64,000 bases of DNA from Holophagales bacterium (GTDB taxonomy: Bacteria; Acidobacteriota; Thermoanaerobaculia; Multivoradales; JAGPDF01): NCBI GenBank assembly GCA_016699405.1, contig CP064972.1, positions 1,240,001 through 1,304,000 on the forward strand, written 5' to 3'. Shown here piece by piece: positions 36,965-46,224 of the stretch. Under the pieces are notes generated by a model. It saw only the letters and a program-made list of their open reading frames with translations. It had not been told where the DNA came from and did no database searches. Position 1 is the stretch's first letter. Each line of letters opens with the position of its first letter. Made by a program: the position numbers and the translations under genes.

Positions 36965-38863
36965 ATGTCCCGTCCCACCCTGCGCGAGCGTCTGCACTAC
37001 GCATTCGACAACCAGATGGCCCGCGGGCCGGTGGCGTTGATCGGCTGGCTGGCGGTGTTGTCGGCGGTGGTCATCGCGGCGGTCTCGCTGCTCGTCTGGA
37101 CGACCGGCATGGCGCCGGAGGACGGCGGGGAGCGGCCCGGCTTCGCGCAGCTCGCCTGGATGTCGCTCATGCGCACGCTCGACGCCGGCACCATGGGCGG
37201 CGACCAGGGAAGCTGGCCGTTCCTCTTCGCCATGCTGGCGGTGACGATGGGCGGCGTCTTCGTCATCAGCACGCTCATCGGTCTGCTCACCAGCGGCATC
37301 GAGGCGAAGATCGAGGAGCTGCGCAAGGGGCGCTCGCGGATCGTCGAGAGCGGGCACACCGTGATCCTCGGCTGGTCGCCGCGCGTCTTCACCGTGCTCT
37401 CCGAGCTGGTGCTGGCCAACGCCAGCCAGAAGCGCGCCTGCGTCGTGGTGCTCGCCGATCGCGACAAGGTCGAGATGGAGGACGAGATCCGGGCGCGCGT
37501 GCCCGATCCGCAGACCACGCGGATCGTCTGCCGCAGCGGCGATCCGGCGGACCTCGCCGACCTCGACCGGGTCAACCTCGCCGAGTCGAAGTCGATCCTC
37601 GTCCTCCCCTCGTCGGGCGCCGATGCCGACTCGGCGACGATCAAGACGCTGCTCGCCATCACCAACCACCCGCAGCGCCGCGCCGCGCCGTACCACATCG
37701 TGGCGGAGATCCAGGAGGAGCGGCAGCTCTCCGCCGCGGCGATCGCCGGGCGCGGCGAGGCCGAGCTGCTCGCCGTCTCGGAGCTCCTGGCGCGCGTCAC
37801 CGTGCAGACCTGCCGGCAGGCGGGCCTCTCGATCGTCTATCAGGAGCTGCTCGACTTCGGCGGCGACGAGATCTACTTCCGCGCCGAGCCGGCGCTCGTC
37901 GGCAGGAGCTTCGGCGAGGCGCTGCTCGCCTATCCGACCTCGACGCCGATCGGCCTCGCCGATGCCGCCGATCGCGTGCGCGTGAACCCGCCGATGGAAA
38001 CGCCGATCGGCCCCGGCGACCGGATCATCGCCATCTCGGCGGACGACAGCGCCCTGCGCGTCGGCGACGTCGCGGCGCGGCTCGACGAAGCCGCCCTGGT
38101 GCCGCCGCGACCGTCGGCCGCCGAACCCGAGCGGACGCTGGTGCTCGGCTGGAGCCGGCGGGTGGCGCGCATCCTGCGCGAGCTCGACCAGTACGTCGCG
38201 GCCGGCTCGACGGCGACGCTGGTGGTCGATGCGGCCTGTCGCGCGCAGGCCGACGAGCTGGCCGGCGGGAGCTTCGCCAAGCTCGCCGTCGCGGTCGTCG
38301 AGGGCGACATCACCGATCCGGCGACGCTCCACGGACTCGACGTTCCCTCCTACGACCACGTCATCCTGCTCTCCGACCTCGAGCTCGCCGAGCAGCAGGC
38401 CGACGCGCGCACCCTGCTCACCCTCCTGCATCTGCGCGCGCTGCGCGAGCAGGCGGGCAAGGCGGTCTCGCTGGTGTCGGAGATGCGCGACGTGCGCAAC
38501 CGCGACCTCGCCGAAGTGACGCGCGCCGACGACTTCATCGTCGGCGACCGGCTGGTCTCGCTGTTGCTCACCCAGATCGCCGAGAACAAGTTGCTGCGGC
38601 CGGTCTTCGACGACCTCTTCGACCCCGAGGGCTCGGAGATCTACCTCAAGCCGGCAGGGAGCTACGTTCAGCTCGGGCGCGCGGTGAGCTTCGCCACGGT
38701 CGTCGAGGCGGCGCGCCGGCGCGGCGAAGTGGCGATCGGCTATCGCCTGCGCGGCGTCGAGGTCACCGGCGGCCTCGCTCAGGGAGTGCGCGTCAACCCG
38801 CCGAAGAGCGAACCGGTCGCCTTCGGCGAGAACGACGGCGTGATCGTCCTCGCGGAGAGCTGA
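36965..38863 (+). CDS. CASTOR/POLLUX-like ion channel protein
   Basis: 632 residues; GGAGGAG before the ATG at 36965. Two or three N-terminal helices with a pore-like segment (TLDAGTMGGDQGSWPFLFAMLAVTM). Two RCK/TrkA-N-like nucleotide-binding halves follow, each starting with a GWS motif (VILGWSPRVFTVLSELV and LVLGWSRRVARILRELD). Plant CASTOR and POLLUX are calcium-gated channels; bacterial relatives are uncharacterised. C-terminal TrkA-C-like part ends FGENDGVIVLAES. Same strand as the SulP gene 87 bases downstream, so they may be co-expressed. Confidence 0.8.
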   Translation: MSRPTLRERLHYAFDNQMARGPVALIGWLAVLSAVVIAAVSLLVWTTGMAPEDGGERPGFAQLAWMSLMRTLDAGTMGGDQGSWPFLFAMLAVTMGGVFVISTLIGLLTSGIEAKIEELRKGRSRIVESGHTVILGWSPRVFTVLSELVLANASQKRACVVVLADRDKVEMEDEIRARVPDPQTTRIVCRSGDPADLADLDRVNLAESKSILVLPSSGADADSATIKTLLAITNHPQRRAAPYHIVAEIQEERQLSAAAIAGRGEAELLAVSELLARVTVQTCRQAGLSIVYQELLDFGGDEIYFRAEPALVGRSFGEALLAYPTSTPIGLADAADRVRVNPPMETPIGPGDRIIAISADDSALRVGDVAARLDEAALVPPRPSAAEPERTLVLGWSRRVARILRELDQYVAAGSTATLVVDAACRAQADELAGGSFAKLAVAVVEGDITDPATLHGLDVPSYDHVILLSDLELAEQQADARTLLTLLHLRALREQAGKAVSLVSEMRDVRNRDLAEVTRADDFIVGDRLVSLLLTQIAENKLLRPVFDDLFDPEGSEIYLKPAGSYVQLGRAVSFATVVEAARRRGEVAIGYRLRGVEVTGGLAQGVRVNPPKSEPVAFGENDGVIVLAES

Positions 38864-38950
38864 GCGTCGCCCCGCGGACGCTCGCGCGCCAGGGCGGTGT
38901 CGCCGGTCGAGTACAATCGACCGCGCGAGGTTCTCCGCCCTCGCCGCTCC

Positions 38951-40729
38951 ATGCCCGACCAACCTCCGGATCTCACCGCCACCACCGCGCTCAAGAGCGC
39001 GCGCCTCGGGGTCGCCCTGCGGCGCTCCTTCTTCAAGGGCTATCAGCTCGCCGACCTGCGGGCCGACCTGCTCGCCGGCGCCGTCGTCGGCGTCGTCGCC
39101 CTGCCGCTCTCGATGGCGCTCGCCATCGCGTCGGGGGTGCCGCCGCAGCACGGCCTCTACACGGCGATCGTCGCCGGCGCGGTGATCGCCGCGCTCGGCG
39201 GCTCGAAGGTCCAGGTCTCGGGGCCGACCGCGGCGTTCGTCGTCATCCTGGCGCCGATCGCCGCCCGCTTCGGTCTCGGCGGCCTGCTGCTCGCCACCCT
39301 GATGGCCGGCCTGCTGCTCGTGGCGATGGGCCTCGCCCGGCTCGGCGACCTGATCCAGTTCGTGCCCTACCCGGTGACCACCGGGTTCACCGCCGGCATC
39401 GCCATCGTCATCGGCACCTTGCAGGTCAAGGATCTCCTCGGCCTCGACACCGGCAAGCTCCCCGAGCACTATCTCGACCGCCTGGCGGTGCTGATCCGCG
39501 CGCTTCCCACCTCGCGCTGGCCCGAGGTGACGATCGGCGCCCTGACCCTGGCGATCCTGCTGCTCTGGCCGCGCGTCACCAAGCGGGTCCCGCCGCCGCT
39601 CGTCGCCCTGGCCGGGGGCGGCCTGGCCGCCTGGTGGCTCTCGCGCACCGTGCCGCACTTCTCGGTGGCGACGATCGGCACCCGCTTCAGCTACGAGGTC
39701 GACGGCGTGGTGCGTGGCGGCATTCCGTCGCTGCCGCCGCTGCCCGGTCTTCCCTGGCACTTCAGCGCCGCCGGCGACGAGCCGCTCGTCCTCTCCTTCG
39801 ACCTGGTGCGCCAGCTCGTGCCGGCCGCCTTCGCCATCGCCATGCTGGGGGCGATCGAGTCGCTGCTCTCGGCGGTGGTCGCCGACGGCATGACCGCCAA
39901 GCGCCACGACCCGAACGGCGAGCTGCTCGCCCAGGGGATCGGCAACCTGGTGGCGCCGTTTTTCGGCGGCATCGCGGCGACCGGTGCGCTCGCCCGCACG
40001 GCCACGAATATCCGCTCGGGCGCCCGCTCGCCGGTTGCCGCGATCGTCCATTCCCTCTTCGTGCTCCTCTCGGTGCTCTTGCTTGCCCCGCTGCTCGGCT
40101 ATCTGCCGATGGCCTCGCTCGCCGCGCTGCTGTTGCTGGTGGCGTGGAACATGAGCGAGGCCCGGCACGTCGTCCACACGATGCGGGTGGCGCCGCGCGG
40201 CGACATCGCCGTGCTCGTCACCTGCCTGCTGCTGACGGTGATCTTCGACATGACGGTCTCGGTCACCGCCGGGATCGTGCTCGCCTCGTTCCTCTTCATG
40301 CGGCGCATGGCGGCGATCACCGAGGTGAAGCTGGTGGGCGCCCACGAGCTCGAGCTCGGCGAGCCGCTGCCGCGCGAGATCGTCGTCTACGAGATCGCCG
40401 GTCCGCTCTTCTTCGGCGCCGCGCACAAGGCGATGAGCGCGCTGCGGCAGGTGCACCAGGAGGCGAAGGTCGTGGTGCTCGACCTGCGCGAGGTGCCGGT
40501 GCTCGACGCCACCGGGCTGGTGGCGCTCGACTCGGCGGTCGGGCGCCTGCGTTCCGGCGGCGCGCTCGTCGTGCTCGCCGGCGTGCGCCGGCAACCGCTC
40601 CGCGCCCTCGCCAAGGCCGGGTGGCGCAACCAGCCGGGGAGCCTCGCCATCGGCCGCTCGTTCGACAAGGCGCTCGCCGCGGCGCGCGAGCACGTCGCGC
40701 ACGGCAAGCAGGTCCCGCTCTTCCGCTGA
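38951..40729 (+). CDS. SulP family anion transporter with STAS domain
   Basis: 592 residues. Membrane part from about 28 to 420: DLLAGAVVGVVALPLSMALAIASGVPPQHGLYTAIVAG is the SulP signature, GPTAAFVVIL the substrate-binding helix, GFTAGIAIVI another conserved patch. The C-terminal STAS domain (from about 465) has VVLDLREVPVLDATGLVALDSAVGRL with the DATG loop. Known members move sulfate, bicarbonate or C4-dicarboxylates; sulfate is plausible because of the neighbours but not shown. A strong hairpin follows the stop. Confidence 0.9.
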   Translation: MPDQPPDLTATTALKSARLGVALRRSFFKGYQLADLRADLLAGAVVGVVALPLSMALAIASGVPPQHGLYTAIVAGAVIAALGGSKVQVSGPTAAFVVILAPIAARFGLGGLLLATLMAGLLLVAMGLARLGDLIQFVPYPVTTGFTAGIAIVIGTLQVKDLLGLDTGKLPEHYLDRLAVLIRALPTSRWPEVTIGALTLAILLLWPRVTKRVPPPLVALAGGGLAAWWLSRTVPHFSVATIGTRFSYEVDGVVRGGIPSLPPLPGLPWHFSAAGDEPLVLSFDLVRQLVPAAFAIAMLGAIESLLSAVVADGMTAKRHDPNGELLAQGIGNLVAPFFGGIAATGALARTATNIRSGARSPVAAIVHSLFVLLSVLLLAPLLGYLPMASLAALLLLVAWNMSEARHVVHTMRVAPRGDIAVLVTCLLLTVIFDMTVSVTAGIVLASFLFMRRMAAITEVKLVGAHELELGEPLPREIVVYEIAGPLFFGAAHKAMSALRQVHQEAKVVVLDLREVPVLDATGLVALDSAVGRLRSGGALVVLAGVRRQPLRALAKAGWRNQPGSLAIGRSFDKALAAAREHVAHGKQVPLFR

Positions 40730-40741
40730 GCCGCAGTGACG

Positions 40742-40773
40742 CCGCTCGCGCCGTCGGGCGACGGCGCGAGCGG
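40742..40773. terminator. 14-bp perfect hairpin between convergent genes
   Basis: CCGCTCGCGCCGTC (40742-40755), loop GGGC, and the exact complement GACGGCGCGAGCGG (40760-40773). It sits 12 bases after the sulP stop and 22 bases before the end of the anti-sigma-like gene on the other strand. No T-run on either side, but the position suits a bidirectional transcription end. Confidence 0.65.
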
Positions 40774-40795
40774 GAGCCGGCGGCAGTTCCCTTCC

Positions 40796-41215
40796 TCAGA
40801 TCCCGGCGCGGCGGAGCTTCCGCCGGATCGCGAAGTGGCCGAGCCACATCACGGCGGCGGTCGCCCACCAGGCCATCGCGACGACCGGGGCGTCGCGCAG
40901 CACCAGGAAGGTGAGGTGCGAGCCCTCGAAGGTGAACGAGAGCGGAATGGCGGTGAAGACGAGCGCCATCGACAGCGTGGCGTTGCGCGTCTTGAGCAGC
41001 TGGCGCGTCTTCGCGAGCGCGGTCATTTCGGCGGTGGGTGGCAGGGCGGGCGAGGCGGGAAGGGGAAACGGCTCGCCGCGCGCCGCCTCCACCTGGCGGG
41101 CCAGCTCGGGGTCGTGGGCGAGGTGCGACTCGACGAGCGCCCGGGTGTCGGCGCTCGCCTCGCCGGCGAGATAGAGCGGCAGCAGGTCCTTGACCACGTC
41201 GCGGGTCACGTTCAT
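40796..41215 (-). CDS. putative anti-sigma factor (zinc-finger-less)
   Basis: 139 residues, overlapping the sigma-factor stop by 4 bases, the usual arrangement for a sigma/anti-sigma pair. N-terminus VVKDLLPLYLAGEASADTRALVESHLAHDPELARQVEAA has the helix pattern of zf-HC2 anti-sigma domains, but the HxxxCxxC zinc ligands are replaced (only one His remains). Two transmembrane helices follow (LSMALVFTAIPLSFTF and PVVAMAWWATAAVMWLG). It probably holds the sigma factor at the membrane. Confidence 0.7.
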   Translation of the reverse strand: MNVTRDVVKDLLPLYLAGEASADTRALVESHLAHDPELARQVEAARGEPFPLPASPALPPTAEMTALAKTRQLLKTRNATLSMALVFTAIPLSFTFEGSHLTFLVLRDAPVVAMAWWATAAVMWLGHFAIRRKLRRAGI

Positions 41216-41754
41216 CGGGGATCCTCCGGAATCGACCGCGGCGCAGCCGCGATCTCGCGAGCTTCGACGAGCTTGAGCCGGGCGCGATGCACACGCACGC
41301 GCACGGCGGCGGGGGTGAGACCGAGGGCGGCGGCGATCTCCTCGTAGGCGAGCTCCTCGTCGGCCCGCATGAGGAGCGCCGCGCGGTCGAGCTCGGGCAG
41401 CGCCTGGAGCGCGGCGAGCGTGCTCGCCAGCTCGTCGCGCGCCATCGCCCGCTCCGCCGGCCCGGGGCGCGGGTCGGCCGTCGCCTCGTCGAACGGCTCC
41501 TGCGGGCGGCGGCCACGCCGCTGCTGCAGGTAGAGGTTGCGGGCGATGGCGAAGAGGTAGGCCCGCACCGTCGCCAGCTCGAGCCGCTCGCGGGCGAGCC
41601 AGAGCCGCACGAACGACTCCGCCGTCAGGTCCTCGGCGAGCGTCGGATCGCCCGAGAGGAAGAGCGCGAAGCGATGGACGTGCGCCGCGTGCGTCTGGTA
41701 GATCGCCGAGAAGTCGATCAAACGAGCCCTCGATCCGGTCCCGGGCGGCGACAC
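41212..41754 (-). CDS. ECF RNA polymerase sigma factor
   Basis: 180 residues from a GTG start. Region 2 at about 14-80 (IYQTHAAHVHRFALFLSGDPTLAEDLTAESFVRLW, then TVRAYLFAIARNLYLQQRR) and region 4 at about 118-170 (LPELDRAALLMRADEELAYEEIAAALGLTPAAVRVRVHRARLKL). No extra C-terminal domain. It should direct RNA polymerase to a small regulon, most likely including its own promoter; the 67-base gap upstream holds a candidate. Confidence 0.9.
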   Translation of the reverse strand: MSPPGTGSRARLIDFSAIYQTHAAHVHRFALFLSGDPTLAEDLTAESFVRLWLARERLELATVRAYLFAIARNLYLQQRRGRRPQEPFDEATADPRPGPAERAMARDELASTLAALQALPELDRAALLMRADEELAYEEIAAALGLTPAAVRVRVHRARLKLVEAREIAAAPRSIPEDPR

Positions 41755-41770
41755 GATCGTCCCGCCCCTT

Positions 41771-41800
41771 CGATCTATCCCGAAGCGGGCGAAACGTTAC
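41771..41800 (-). promoter_or_regulatory. candidate autoregulated ECF promoter
   Basis: Read on the minus strand, GTAACGTTTC (41791-41800) is followed after 10 bases by GGATAGATCG (41771-41780). An AAC-containing -35 element is typical of ECF sigma factors, and its position just upstream of an ECF gene makes autoregulation likely. The -10 assignment is a guess. Confidence 0.4.
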
Positions 41801-41821
41801 GGCGGCCCGGCGTCTCCCGGG

Positions 41822-43432
41822 TCAGTCCGGAGGCGGAGCGAGGAAGCACGAGGTGGCGCCGAGCTCGGTGAGGCGCGCGGCCTGGGCCTCGGTCGTGGCG
41901 ACCAGCGAGCGGAGCGAGAAGACACGCAGCGCGTCGGAGATCGAGAGCGTGCCGACGGCCGAGTCCTTGCGGCCGGTGAACGGGTAGACGTCGGGGCCGC
42001 GCCGGCATTGCGTATCGAGGTTGACGCGGCAGACGAGGTTCGCGAGGTGGTCGAGCAGCGGGCCGACGAGCTCGGGAGCGCGGCCGAAGAGCGCCACCTG
42101 CTGGCCGAATTCGGAGCGCTCGACGATGCCGACCGCCTCCTCCGGTGTGTCGAAGGTCGAGACCGGGACGATCGGTCCGAACTGCTCCTCGACGAAGAGG
42201 CGGGCCTCGCGCACCACGGGATAGACGACCGCGGGCCGGACGAGCGAGCCGGCCGACTCACCGCCGCCGCGGTTGACGACGCGGGCCCCACGCCCCACGG
42301 CATCCTCGACCAGGCCGGCGAGGTAGGCCGGATGCGCCGGATCGGGGAGGGGTGTGACGGTGACGCCCTCCTGCCACGGCATGCCGACGCCGAGCGCGGC
42401 CACGCGTGCGGCGAGGCGTTCGACGAGCGGCTCGGCGACGCGCCGGTCGACCAGCACGTGCTTGATCGCCGTGCAACGCTGCCCGTTGAAGGTGAGCGCG
42501 CCGGCGACGATCTCGGCGGCGGCGCGCTCGAGGTCGGCGTCGGCGAGGACGATCGCCGGGTTCTTCGCCCCCATGCCGAGCACGCGGCGCAGCCGGTAGG
42601 GGTGCGGGTGCTGCCGTTCGAGGATCGCGGCGGTGCGCGCCGAGCCGATGAAGGCGAGCACGTCGACGCGCCCGCTCGCCATCATCGGACCGACGAGCGA
42701 CGGTCCCGAGCCGGTGACCAGGTTCACCACGCCGCGCGGGAAGCTCGCGGCGAGCGACGGGGCGAGCAGGGCGTTGGCCAGCACGCCGTAGCGCGGGGTC
42801 TTGATGACCACCGGGTTGCCCATCAGCAGCGCCGGCACGACGAGGGTGAAGACCTCGTTGATCGCATAGTTGTACGGCCCGAGGCAGAGCGCGACGCCGA
42901 GCGGTGCGCGGCGGACGCGAGCGGCGAAACCGCCGGCGAGGACCGGCGCGGCGGCGCTGCGCTCCATCTCGGCGAGGGTGTCGAGCGTGGCGCGCACGTA
43001 CTCGACCGTGCGGTCGACCTCGACGAGCGCGTCCTTCCACGGCTTGCCGACCTCCCACATCAGGGCGAGGGCGACGCGCTCGCGGAGCGCCTCGACCCGA
43101 GCGAGCCAGTCGCGGCAGCAGGCGATCCGGGTGGCCGTGCTGGCGCGCGGCCATTCGCCTCGTCCGTTGGCCCAGGCGCGGGCGGCGGCCTCCACGGCAG
43201 CGAGCCCTTCGGCCTCGCCGGCGAGCGCCGCCGGGCCGAGCGGCAGCGCGGCGAGCGCGCCCTCGGCGCCCCGCACCGCGACGGCGGAGTGGATCGTCTG
43301 GCGGTCGCCGCCGAAGCGACGAACCTCGCCGTCGACGAGGAGCGAGAGCCCGGTGTCGTCGGCGGTCCAGCGGTAGCGCTCCGGGATCTCCTCGGAGGTC
43401 GGGAAGAGCGAGGCGAGCGTCGGTTCGATCAT
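41822..43432 (-). CDS. aldehyde dehydrogenase, GapN-like, with altered general base
   Basis: 536 residues from ATG 43432. Clear NAD(P)-dependent aldehyde dehydrogenase: Asn188 in GPYNYAINE, nucleotide loop GNPVVIKTPRYG, and nucleophile Cys320 in FNGQRCTAIK, closest to the SGQRCTAxK of non-phosphorylating glyceraldehyde-3-phosphate dehydrogenase. Where the family has LELGGKNP with the catalytic Glu, this reads LGMGAKNP, so the Glu is Gly286. The enzyme may use another base or may be a thioesterase-poor variant. Its start overlaps the stop of the upstream membrane gene by 4 bases. Confidence 0.8.
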   Translation of the reverse strand: MIEPTLASLFPTSEEIPERYRWTADDTGLSLLVDGEVRRFGGDRQTIHSAVAVRGAEGALAALPLGPAALAGEAEGLAAVEAAARAWANGRGEWPRASTATRIACCRDWLARVEALRERVALALMWEVGKPWKDALVEVDRTVEYVRATLDTLAEMERSAAAPVLAGGFAARVRRAPLGVALCLGPYNYAINEVFTLVVPALLMGNPVVIKTPRYGVLANALLAPSLAASFPRGVVNLVTGSGPSLVGPMMASGRVDVLAFIGSARTAAILERQHPHPYRLRRVLGMGAKNPAIVLADADLERAAAEIVAGALTFNGQRCTAIKHVLVDRRVAEPLVERLAARVAALGVGMPWQEGVTVTPLPDPAHPAYLAGLVEDAVGRGARVVNRGGGESAGSLVRPAVVYPVVREARLFVEEQFGPIVPVSTFDTPEEAVGIVERSEFGQQVALFGRAPELVGPLLDHLANLVCRVNLDTQCRRGPDVYPFTGRKDSAVGTLSISDALRVFSLRSLVATTEAQAARLTELGATSCFLAPPPD

Positions 43433-45807
43433 CGCGAGGGGCTCCTGGAGGTCGATTCGTGCGCGGTGTCCGGTCGCGTGTCGGTGTCCGCGAGCTGGCG
43501 GGCGATCTCGGCGACGGCGGGAAGGGCGAGCAGCTCGCGGTGCGCGGCGAGGCGTCCTCGCGCTTCGTCCCAGCGGCCGTACTGGAAGAGAACCTGCAAC
43601 GTGTAGAGCTGGATCGCGCGGTCGTCGGGATGGCGTTCGGCGAGGGCGAGGAAGAGCGGGACGACCGCACCCTCGCGCTGCAGCGGTTGCAGCGCGAGTC
43701 GCGTCGCCTGGAGGAACGCCTCGGCGCCCGCCTCGAGCTGGCCGCACGCGGCGAGCGCGGCGGCGAGGTCGAGCCACGCCTCGCGCGCCGCCGGCAGCGC
43801 CGCGGTGACCTCGGTGAACGCGGCCACGGCGGGCTCGGCGGCGCCCTGCTCGAGCAGCGCCCGCCCGAGGAGCCAGCGGGCGTCGAGTCGCCCGAGGGTG
43901 CGTTCGAGCGCCGCGAGGTCCCTGGCGCGAGCGGCCGGGTCGCCCTCGCGCGTGGCCAACGCGGTGCGCTCGGCGAGGGCGAACGGGTCGCCGGGCGTCT
44001 CGGCGAGGACCGCGGCGAGGCGGCGCCGCGCCGCGTCCGGATCGCCCTCGCGCAGGTCGAGCCGGGAGAGCAGAAGGCGTGGGTCGGAGGGGCCGAGAGC
44101 GCCGCGCGCGAAGTGGGCACGGCTCTCGACGAGTGCCTCGAGACGGGCGCGGGCGCTCGCCGTGCGCCCGAGTCGCAGCTCGATCGCCGCCAGGTCGAAG
44201 GTGACGCCAGAGCCGTCCTCGTCGGCGGCGAGGCGCCGCTCGAGCGCCGCGGCGACGCGGGCAAGCAGCGCCGCTTCGTCGAGCGGCAATCCGGATGGCC
44301 GCGTGCGGTCGAGTAGCCAGGGGGCCTCGGCGATCGCCGCCGCCGCGCCCTCGGCGCGCCGCGCGGGGACCGGCGATTCGCGCTCGAGAGCGCGGAAGGC
44401 GCGGTCGTTGGCGAGCGCCCCGATCTGTTGTCGCTGCAGATCGCGGGCTCGTGCGCTCGACGGCGCCAGGCCCAGGGCGAGCAGGGCGATCGCTCCGGCG
44501 GCAAGCGCGGCGGCGCGTCCGCGGCCGTCGCGGCGGAGTCGGGCGAGGTGCGCGATCGCCGCCGCGGCGAGCGGCGCGAGCGCGACGAGCAGCAGGAGTC
44601 GCTGCCGGGCCGAGACGTAGAAGAGGAGCAGCACCGCGAGCTGATTGCCGGCGAGCGACAGCTCGAGCGCCCAGTCGCCGAGCCGCCGCCGTTCGAGGAC
44701 GATTCCGGCCAACGCCGCCGCGCCGAGCAGCGGCCACCCCCAGCCCGGCAGCGGCAGGCGCCGGGCGAGCGCCAGGGCCGCCCGCACGTCGTGCGGCGCC
44801 TCGGCCTGGAAGAGCAGGCGGAGCTTCTCGCCGACGAGCCGCGCGGCGCGCGCCGGCGAATCGGCGAGCGCGGCGAGCGCGCGCCCGCCCCACAGGCGGT
44901 TGACCTCGACGACGGTGAGCGGTCGCCCCGCCTCGGCGCGCGCGACCTCGCGATAGAGCGCGTGGGCCGCATCGGGCTCGTCTTCTCGAGCGGCGGCTAG
45001 CGAGAGCACCAGCGGCGGGTAGACGGCGCTGGTGCCGTGGGCGAGCGGCTGGTTGCCTTCGAAGAAGACCGTGCCCGGGTTCATCGGTGCGGCGCTCGCC
45101 GAGCCGGCAAGCGCGTGCGATCGCACCTGGAGGGCAAGCAGCGTCGCCACGACGGGCAGCAGGAAGGCGAAGGTGACGCGGCGCCACGAACGCCCGGACC
45201 CGAGCGTGCGTCGCAGCACGAGCGGCACACCGAAGAGGAAGAGCGGGGCGAGCGTCGCGCGCGTCGCGAGGCTCGCGGCGGCGAGCGCGCCGGCGAGCAG
45301 ACCGTCGCGCCGCCGCGCGCTCGGCAGCAGCGCCACGCATCCGGCGGCGCAGGCGAGCTGGACGATCTCCGGCTCGAGGATCCGCGTGTAGGTCGCGAGG
45401 CCGAGGTCGAGCGCGACGACCGCCCCGGCGACGACCGCCCAGGGTGTCGCGAGCCGCCGTGCCGTCGCCGCCGCGATCGCCCCCGCCGCGAGCGCCGCGA
45501 GCACGAGTTGGAGCGCGACGAGCGCCGTCGTCGGATCGCCCGCAAGCGGCCGTGCGGCCGTCGTGAGCGTGAGATAGAGCGGGCTGAAGTCGATCCGCCG
45601 CTCGTTCGTCAGCTCCCCCCGCGCCGCGAGCTCGGCCGCGGCGGGGTACTTGTCGAAGCGGTCGACGCCGGGCACGGCAAGGAGCAGCAGTCCCTGCACC
45701 GCCAGCGCCGCCACCGCCACCCCCGCCCCGACGCGCCAGGCCGATCGGCGACTCGGCCCCGCGCTGTCGCCGCGTGCTGTCGTGTCGAAGGAGGAATCGA
45801 GGTTCAC
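43429..45807 (-). CDS. polytopic membrane protein (GT-C-like) with TPR-like C-terminus
   Basis: 792 residues. About ten helices in residues 25-470 with a first periplasmic loop VDRFDKYPAAAELAARGELTNERRIDFSPLYLTL, resembling the acidic loop of dolichyl-phosphate-mannose-type transferases. Later FEGNQPLAHGTSAVYPPLVLS is a long external loop. Residues 540-780 are TPR-like helical repeats (LDARWLLGRALLEQGAAEPAVAAFTEV, REAWLDLAAALAACGQLEAGAEAF). Fusion of a membrane glycosyltransferase with TPR repeats is seen in O-glycosylation proteins. Operon with the aldehyde dehydrogenase is probably only positional. Confidence 0.7.
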   Translation of the reverse strand: MNLDSSFDTTARGDSAGPSRRSAWRVGAGVAVAALAVQGLLLLAVPGVDRFDKYPAAAELAARGELTNERRIDFSPLYLTLTTAARPLAGDPTTALVALQLVLAALAAGAIAAATARRLATPWAVVAGAVVALDLGLATYTRILEPEIVQLACAAGCVALLPSARRRDGLLAGALAAASLATRATLAPLFLFGVPLVLRRTLGSGRSWRRVTFAFLLPVVATLLALQVRSHALAGSASAAPMNPGTVFFEGNQPLAHGTSAVYPPLVLSLAAAREDEPDAAHALYREVARAEAGRPLTVVEVNRLWGGRALAALADSPARAARLVGEKLRLLFQAEAPHDVRAALALARRLPLPGWGWPLLGAAALAGIVLERRRLGDWALELSLAGNQLAVLLLFYVSARQRLLLLVALAPLAAAAIAHLARLRRDGRGRAAALAAGAIALLALGLAPSSARARDLQRQQIGALANDRAFRALERESPVPARRAEGAAAAIAEAPWLLDRTRPSGLPLDEAALLARVAAALERRLAADEDGSGVTFDLAAIELRLGRTASARARLEALVESRAHFARGALGPSDPRLLLSRLDLREGDPDAARRRLAAVLAETPGDPFALAERTALATREGDPAARARDLAALERTLGRLDARWLLGRALLEQGAAEPAVAAFTEVTAALPAAREAWLDLAAALAACGQLEAGAEAFLQATRLALQPLQREGAVVPLFLALAERHPDDRAIQLYTLQVLFQYGRWDEARGRLAAHRELLALPAVAEIARQLADTDTRPDTAHESTSRSPSR

Positions 45808-46142
45808 GAGCCCACTCTGCGAGGTGTCGCGGGGACGCTATCACCGGGCGTGGGGGAGGCTCGGGGATCGGTGGGCTGTCGAGCTCGAGAAGCAAGGTTG
45901 GGCCGCGGCCCGCTCGAATCGGGACAGGCCGTGGTCGAAACCGATCGATCCGACCTCCGACCCGAAGGTCAGGAGCGTGCCCTTCGAGAAATGAGAGGGC
46001 ACCCGCCAACCCCATGAGCCCACCGATTCGGCTTATCCGACTCTTGTCACCAGCATTGCCAACGGCCGCTCACCCGTCTACACTGTCCCTAAATACAGCA
46101 GCGAAGACACCTCGGGGCGCCGATGACGACCTTCTCCGACTT
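45808..46142. other. gene-free stretch left of the cassette array
   Basis: 335 bases between the start of the membrane glycosyltransferase (minus strand) and the first attC-like site. GC falls noticeably towards the right. I looked for an integrase gene or a typical attI and found neither. Confidence 0.55.
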
Positions 46143-46205
46143 TGCTTACGCGACGTTGTCACACGGAACGCAACCCTCGTGGCAGTCGACGAAACGTAGT
46201 TAGCC
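46143..46205 (+). other. degenerate attC-like site 0 (left end of array)
   Basis: R'' TGCTTAC (46143-46149) and R' GTTAGCC (46199-46205) with CGTTGTC and GTCGACGAAACG as the inner arms, 63 bases in all. Pairing is imperfect, so the left half may be worn. R' itself is convincing because it is the exact complement of the R'' that ends the next cassette. Confidence 0.45.
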
Positions 46206-46224
46206 GCCTTGAGGTCACGCCTCC

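Noticed and set aside
35690..40702. A 1670-residue open frame on the minus strand
   Set aside because: It runs antisense through YeiH, channel and SulP genes, all of which have clear family motifs; composition is typical of a third-position GC shadow.
45808..46200. Possible attI or integrase relic left of the array
   Set aside because: No tyrosine-recombinase motif in any frame, and only a weak attC-like pairing at the right edge.
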